Of a stretch of 8,735 nt of DNA, positions 6,235 to 8,735 are shown in pieces (position 1 is the first letter of the stretch; each line of letters starts with the position of its first letter). The notes under the pieces are model-generated. The model searched no databases and was not told the origin of the DNA. It saw only the letters and a list, made by a program, of their open reading frames with translations. The DNA is taken from positions 1-8,735 of the forward strand of contig WFUQ01000155.1 in NCBI GenBank assembly GCA_015484935.1. Direction: 5' to 3'. A program made the position numbers and the translations under genes. The stretch is from Gammaproteobacteria bacterium. GTDB taxonomy: Bacteria; Pseudomonadota; Gammaproteobacteria; SZUA-229.

Positions 6235-7773
6235 ATGGCTGATTTCGATACCCCTGAAATTCGAGAGTTCCCCGTAATCCCGACGATTATGGAAGGCGCT
6301 ATGTCTCATAGCTCCCCTTTCATCGCGGGTGAAGAATTCCAGTCTGACATGGGCTTCCCTAGCGCAGAGAACGTCGGTGACCTCATCGATGGCTGGAAAG
6401 AAAAATTCCTTGAGTTGATGCAGGACAAATTGAGCAAATACCGCTCTCTGCAGGTGTTTATGGACACCTGCGTCAAATGCGGTGCCTGCACAGACAAATG
6501 CCATTATTTCCTGGGCACCACCGATCCGAAGAACATGCCTGTGGCACGTCAGGATCTGCTCAGAAAGGTGTATCGCCGTTACTTCACCTTTGCCGGAAAA
6601 TATTTCCCTAAACTGGTAGGTGCTATCGACCTGACTGAAGATGTCATCAAACAGATGTACGACTACTATCATCAGTGTTCAGAATGTCGTCGCTGTGCTG
6701 TATTCTGCCCGTTCGGCATCGATACTGCTGAAGTCACGATGGCCGCTCGCGACATGCTTGCGCAGATCGGTTACGGTCAGAAATACTCGAACCAGATCAT
6801 CCCCAAGATATACAAGATCGGTAACAACCTCGGCTTGCCACAACCTGCTCTGGCTGACACGCTGGAAGGTCTGGAAGAAGAAGTCGAAGACGACTTTAAC
6901 GTCAAAGTCCGTTACCCACTCGATGAGAAAGGTGCAGACATCCTGCTGGTTACACCGTCTGCCGACTTCTTCGCTGAACCACATGTAGACGGCCTGATCG
7001 GTTACGGTAAAGTCTTCCATGAAGCCGGTGTCAGCTGGACCCTGAGCTCCAAGGCATCAGAGGCAGCGAACTTCGGCCTGTTCATCGGTAGTTACGAGCA
7101 CATGCGTGAGATATCGTTGCGCATCCGCGAAGCGGCGAAAGAACTCGGTGTGAAACGCATCGTGTTCGGTGAGTGTGGACACGCTTGGCGCGTTGCATAC
7201 AACCACTTGAATACGCTGGCAGGCCCATGGGATTTCCTCGATCAGAACTACCCTATCCCGCAGCATATCCTTGAATTCACCAAGGACTGCCTGGATCGCG
7301 GCATCCTGAATATCGACAAGACCGAAAATGATCACATGACGGTCACGTTCCATGATTCATGCAACATCGCACGTGCATCACGTATCGGTTCAGAACCGGG
7401 CAGCCAGTTCACCACACCACGTGAAGTGATCAAGGCGGTCTGTAACAACTTCGAAGATATGGCACCGGAAACCATCCACGACGCGACCTTCTGTTGTGGT
7501 GGCGGCGGTGGTCTGCTGACTGACGACCTGATGGAACTGCGCGTGAAAGGTGCGCTACCCAGGATGACAGCACTGAAACACTCTATCGAAGACAAGGGTG
7601 TGACACATATGGCCGCGATCTGTGCGATATGCAAATCCCAGTTTACCAAGGTCCTGCCCTATTACGGCATGACTATGGACCAGATAGTGAGCGTACATCA
7701 GCTCGTGAGCAATGCGCTCATCCTGACAGGTCAGGGTGAAGAAGCTGACGAGAGCGAAGATGAGGCAGCTTAG
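6235..7773 (+). CDS. dsrK: HdrD-like iron-sulfur subunit DsrK of the DsrMKJOP complex
   Basis: Cytoplasmic iron-sulfur protein, related to the heterodisulfide reductase catalytic subunit HdrD, which acts on DsrC thiol/disulfide or trisulfide forms and pairs with DsrM. The 512-residue product has two ferredoxin-type [4Fe-4S] motifs: Cys79, 82, 85, 89 and Cys148, 151, 154, 158. A C-terminal CCG domain has Cys376 (HDSC), Cys420-Cys421-Gly and Cys463-x2-Cys466, the ligands expected for the special catalytic cluster; Cys314 (ECGHAW) is a further conserved-looking cysteine. No signal peptide is seen. The C terminus is an acidic tail (residues 502-510). The ATG at 6235 has a modest AAGG Shine-Dalgarno (6224-6227); Met19 or Met23 are less likely starts. 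Confidence 0.95.
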   Translation: MADFDTPEIREFPVIPTIMEGAMSHSSPFIAGEEFQSDMGFPSAENVGDLIDGWKEKFLELMQDKLSKYRSLQVFMDTCVKCGACTDKCHYFLGTTDPKNMPVARQDLLRKVYRRYFTFAGKYFPKLVGAIDLTEDVIKQMYDYYHQCSECRRCAVFCPFGIDTAEVTMAARDMLAQIGYGQKYSNQIIPKIYKIGNNLGLPQPALADTLEGLEEEVEDDFNVKVRYPLDEKGADILLVTPSADFFAEPHVDGLIGYGKVFHEAGVSWTLSSKASEAANFGLFIGSYEHMREISLRIREAAKELGVKRIVFGECGHAWRVAYNHLNTLAGPWDFLDQNYPIPQHILEFTKDCLDRGILNIDKTENDHMTVTFHDSCNIARASRIGSEPGSQFTTPREVIKAVCNNFEDMAPETIHDATFCCGGGGGLLTDDLMELRVKGALPRMTALKHSIEDKGVTHMAAICAICKSQFTKVLPYYGMTMDQIVSVHQLVSNALILTGQGEEADESEDEAA

Positions 7774-7821
7774 GCACAGATTTCAGTAGTTGAATAAGAA
7801 AAATTAAACGAATTATTTTTT

Positions 7822-7840
7822 AACCTTACCGGTAACGGTT
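7822..7840. repeat. Palindrome TTACCGGTAA with flanking AACC/GGTT upstream of dsrL
   Basis: In the 87-nt gap between dsrK and dsrL a perfect 10-bp palindrome (7826-7835) is flanked by AACC (7822-7825) and GGTT (7837-7840). As RNA it can form a small ACCG-GUAA-CGGU hairpin with a GNRA loop (7828-7839). It ends eight bases before the dsrL Shine-Dalgarno, so it could affect dsrL translation or bind a dimeric protein. No T-run follows, so it is not a terminator. An AT-rich tract lies upstream without a clear promoter. Confidence 0.35.
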
Positions 7841-7860
7841 GAAGCAATAGGAGAACTAGC

Positions 7861-8735
7861 ATGGCAACCTCTAAAGAAGACATGCAAGACCAAAAGTTAA
7901 ACTTTAGAAGATTTAAAGATGGCGACCACACGTGGAGCGACTTCGGCAAGAAAATCTTCAAAGAAGACACCTCACACAAGTGTCCTACTTACGTTCACCG
8001 TACACCACCTTGTCAGGGTAGCTGCCCTTCCGGTGAAGATATACGTGGCTGGCTGGATATCGTCCGTGGTATCGAAGTGCCACCTGAAGGCGTAAGCATG
8101 AGCGAATACGCTTTCCAGCGTTCTACCGATGCCAACCCGTTCCCGTCCATGATGGGACGCGTCTGCCCTGCACCATGTCAGGACGGTTGTAACCGTAACA
8201 ACGTCGAAGACTTCGTCGGTATCAACTCTGTCGAACAGTACATCGGTGATACGGCGTTTGCAGAAGGTTATAAATTTGATAACAGTGCACCGATGACCGG
8301 CAAGAAAGTCGCCATCGTCGGCGGTGGCCCTGCTGGTCTGGCTGCAGCCTACCAGCTGCGTCGCATGGGTCATGCCAGCAAGATATTCGATGATCACTCT
8401 GAACTGGGTGGCATGTTCAAATACGGCATCCCCGGTTATCGTACACCACGCGATTTCCTGAACAACGAGATCCAGCGCATCCTCGACATGGAAGGCATCG
8501 AAGTGCAGCTCAACACCCGCGTCGGTAAAGATGTCGCTGTTGCTGATCTGGAAAAAGAATACGATGCCATCATCTGGGCTATCGGTTGTAAATCAGGACG
8601 TGCTCTGCCCGTCCCTAATGCTGACGCGCCAAACTGTGTTTCCGGCGTCGCATTCCTGGAAGCATTCAACAAGGGCGACATGCAGGTCACTGCCGAGAAA
8701 GTCGTCTGTGTCGGTGGTGGTGATACCTCTATCGA
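7861..8735 (+). CDS. dsrL: Iron-sulfur flavoprotein NAD(P)H oxidoreductase DsrL (N-terminal part, cut by the window end)
   Basis: Cytoplasmic GltD-like oxidoreductase that, in sulfur oxidisers, takes electrons from reverse DsrAB to NAD(P)+. The open frame gives 291 residues without a stop to the window end; the family has about 650, so less than half is present. The N-terminal cysteines Cys41, 51, 55 and Cys102, 106, 110 form the two-cluster region typical of GltD relatives. The FAD-binding motif VGGGPAGLAAA (residues 153-163) and an ELGGMFKYGIP segment follow. The NAD(P)-binding motif VVCVGGGDTS (281-290) is at the edge. ATG 7861 has an AGGAG Shine-Dalgarno (7849-7853). It follows dsrK, the usual position in oxidative dsr operons. 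NADH or NADPH preference and the C-terminal ferredoxin domain cannot be judged here. Confidence 0.95.
   Translation, partial: MATSKEDMQDQKLNFRRFKDGDHTWSDFGKKIFKEDTSHKCPTYVHRTPPCQGSCPSGEDIRGWLDIVRGIEVPPEGVSMSEYAFQRSTDANPFPSMMGRVCPAPCQDGCNRNNVEDFVGINSVEQYIGDTAFAEGYKFDNSAPMTGKKVAIVGGGPAGLAAAYQLRRMGHASKIFDDHSELGGMFKYGIPGYRTPRDFLNNEIQRILDMEGIEVQLNTRVGKDVAVADLEKEYDAIIWAIGCKSGRALPVPNADAPNCVSGVAFLEAFNKGDMQVTAEKVVCVGGGDTSI

Noticed and set aside
1..8735. Search for tRNA or rRNA genes, CRISPR arrays, insertion sequences, integrases or attachment-site repeats
   Set aside because: None seen. All coding sequence except the dioxygenase belongs to a canonical dsr operon, with no transposase, direct-repeat array or terminal repeats.

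Overview
The window is the 5' two-thirds of a dissimilatory sulfite reductase (dsr) operon of the sulfur-oxidising type, in the order dsrA-B-E-F-H-C-M-K-L. All nine genes lie on the + strand, and dsrL runs off the right edge. The dsrEFH genes, the dsrL gene and this gene order (the one known from Allochromatium vinosum) indicate an organism that runs Dsr in the oxidative direction. It is most likely a gammaproteobacterial sulfur oxidiser; the genus cannot be read from the window. This is a known system, and I see no sign of an undescribed multi-gene machine. The less expected material is in the gaps between genes.

Layout: a divergent Fe(II)/2-oxoglutarate dioxygenase gene of the TauD/TfdA superfamily (22-933, minus strand) is followed by a non-coding region of about 470 bp (934-1406). 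That region holds a sigma70-like promoter overlapped by a perfect inverted repeat just upstream of dsrA, a second inverted repeat and one perfect DnaA-box sequence. Next come dsrA and dsrB (1407-3822), separated by an 82-nt gap with a strong UNCG-type hairpin. The tightly packed dsrEFH genes (3832-4949) follow, then dsrC (4995-5327). dsrC is preceded by a consensus TATAAT that overlaps the dsrH stop codon and is followed by a textbook intrinsic terminator (5358-5388). The membrane module dsrM and dsrK (5431-7773) and the start of dsrL (7861 to the end) complete the window.

How the genes work together, from established knowledge of the family: DsrEFH passes sulfane sulfur to the C-terminal cysteine of DsrC. 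Persulfidated DsrC is the likely substrate of reverse-acting DsrAB, which releases sulfite. DsrL is an iron-sulfur flavoprotein NAD(P)H oxidoreductase that couples to DsrAB. DsrMK, normally with DsrJOP encoded further downstream, is a membrane complex that exchanges electrons with DsrC thiol/disulfide or trisulfide forms. Diagnostic residues are present in every gene: the siroheme/[4Fe-4S] cysteines of DsrA and DsrB, Cys78 of DsrE, Cys20 of DsrH, Cys98 and Cys109 of DsrC, four NarI-spaced histidines in DsrM, the CCG motif of DsrK, and the FAD and NAD(P) glycine motifs of DsrL.

The regulatory sites suggest the operon is expressed in segments: a regulated promoter before dsrA, a possible extra promoter for dsrC, and termination after dsrC that would make dsrC abundant relative to dsrMKL. 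These regulatory readings are inferences from sequence motifs alone.
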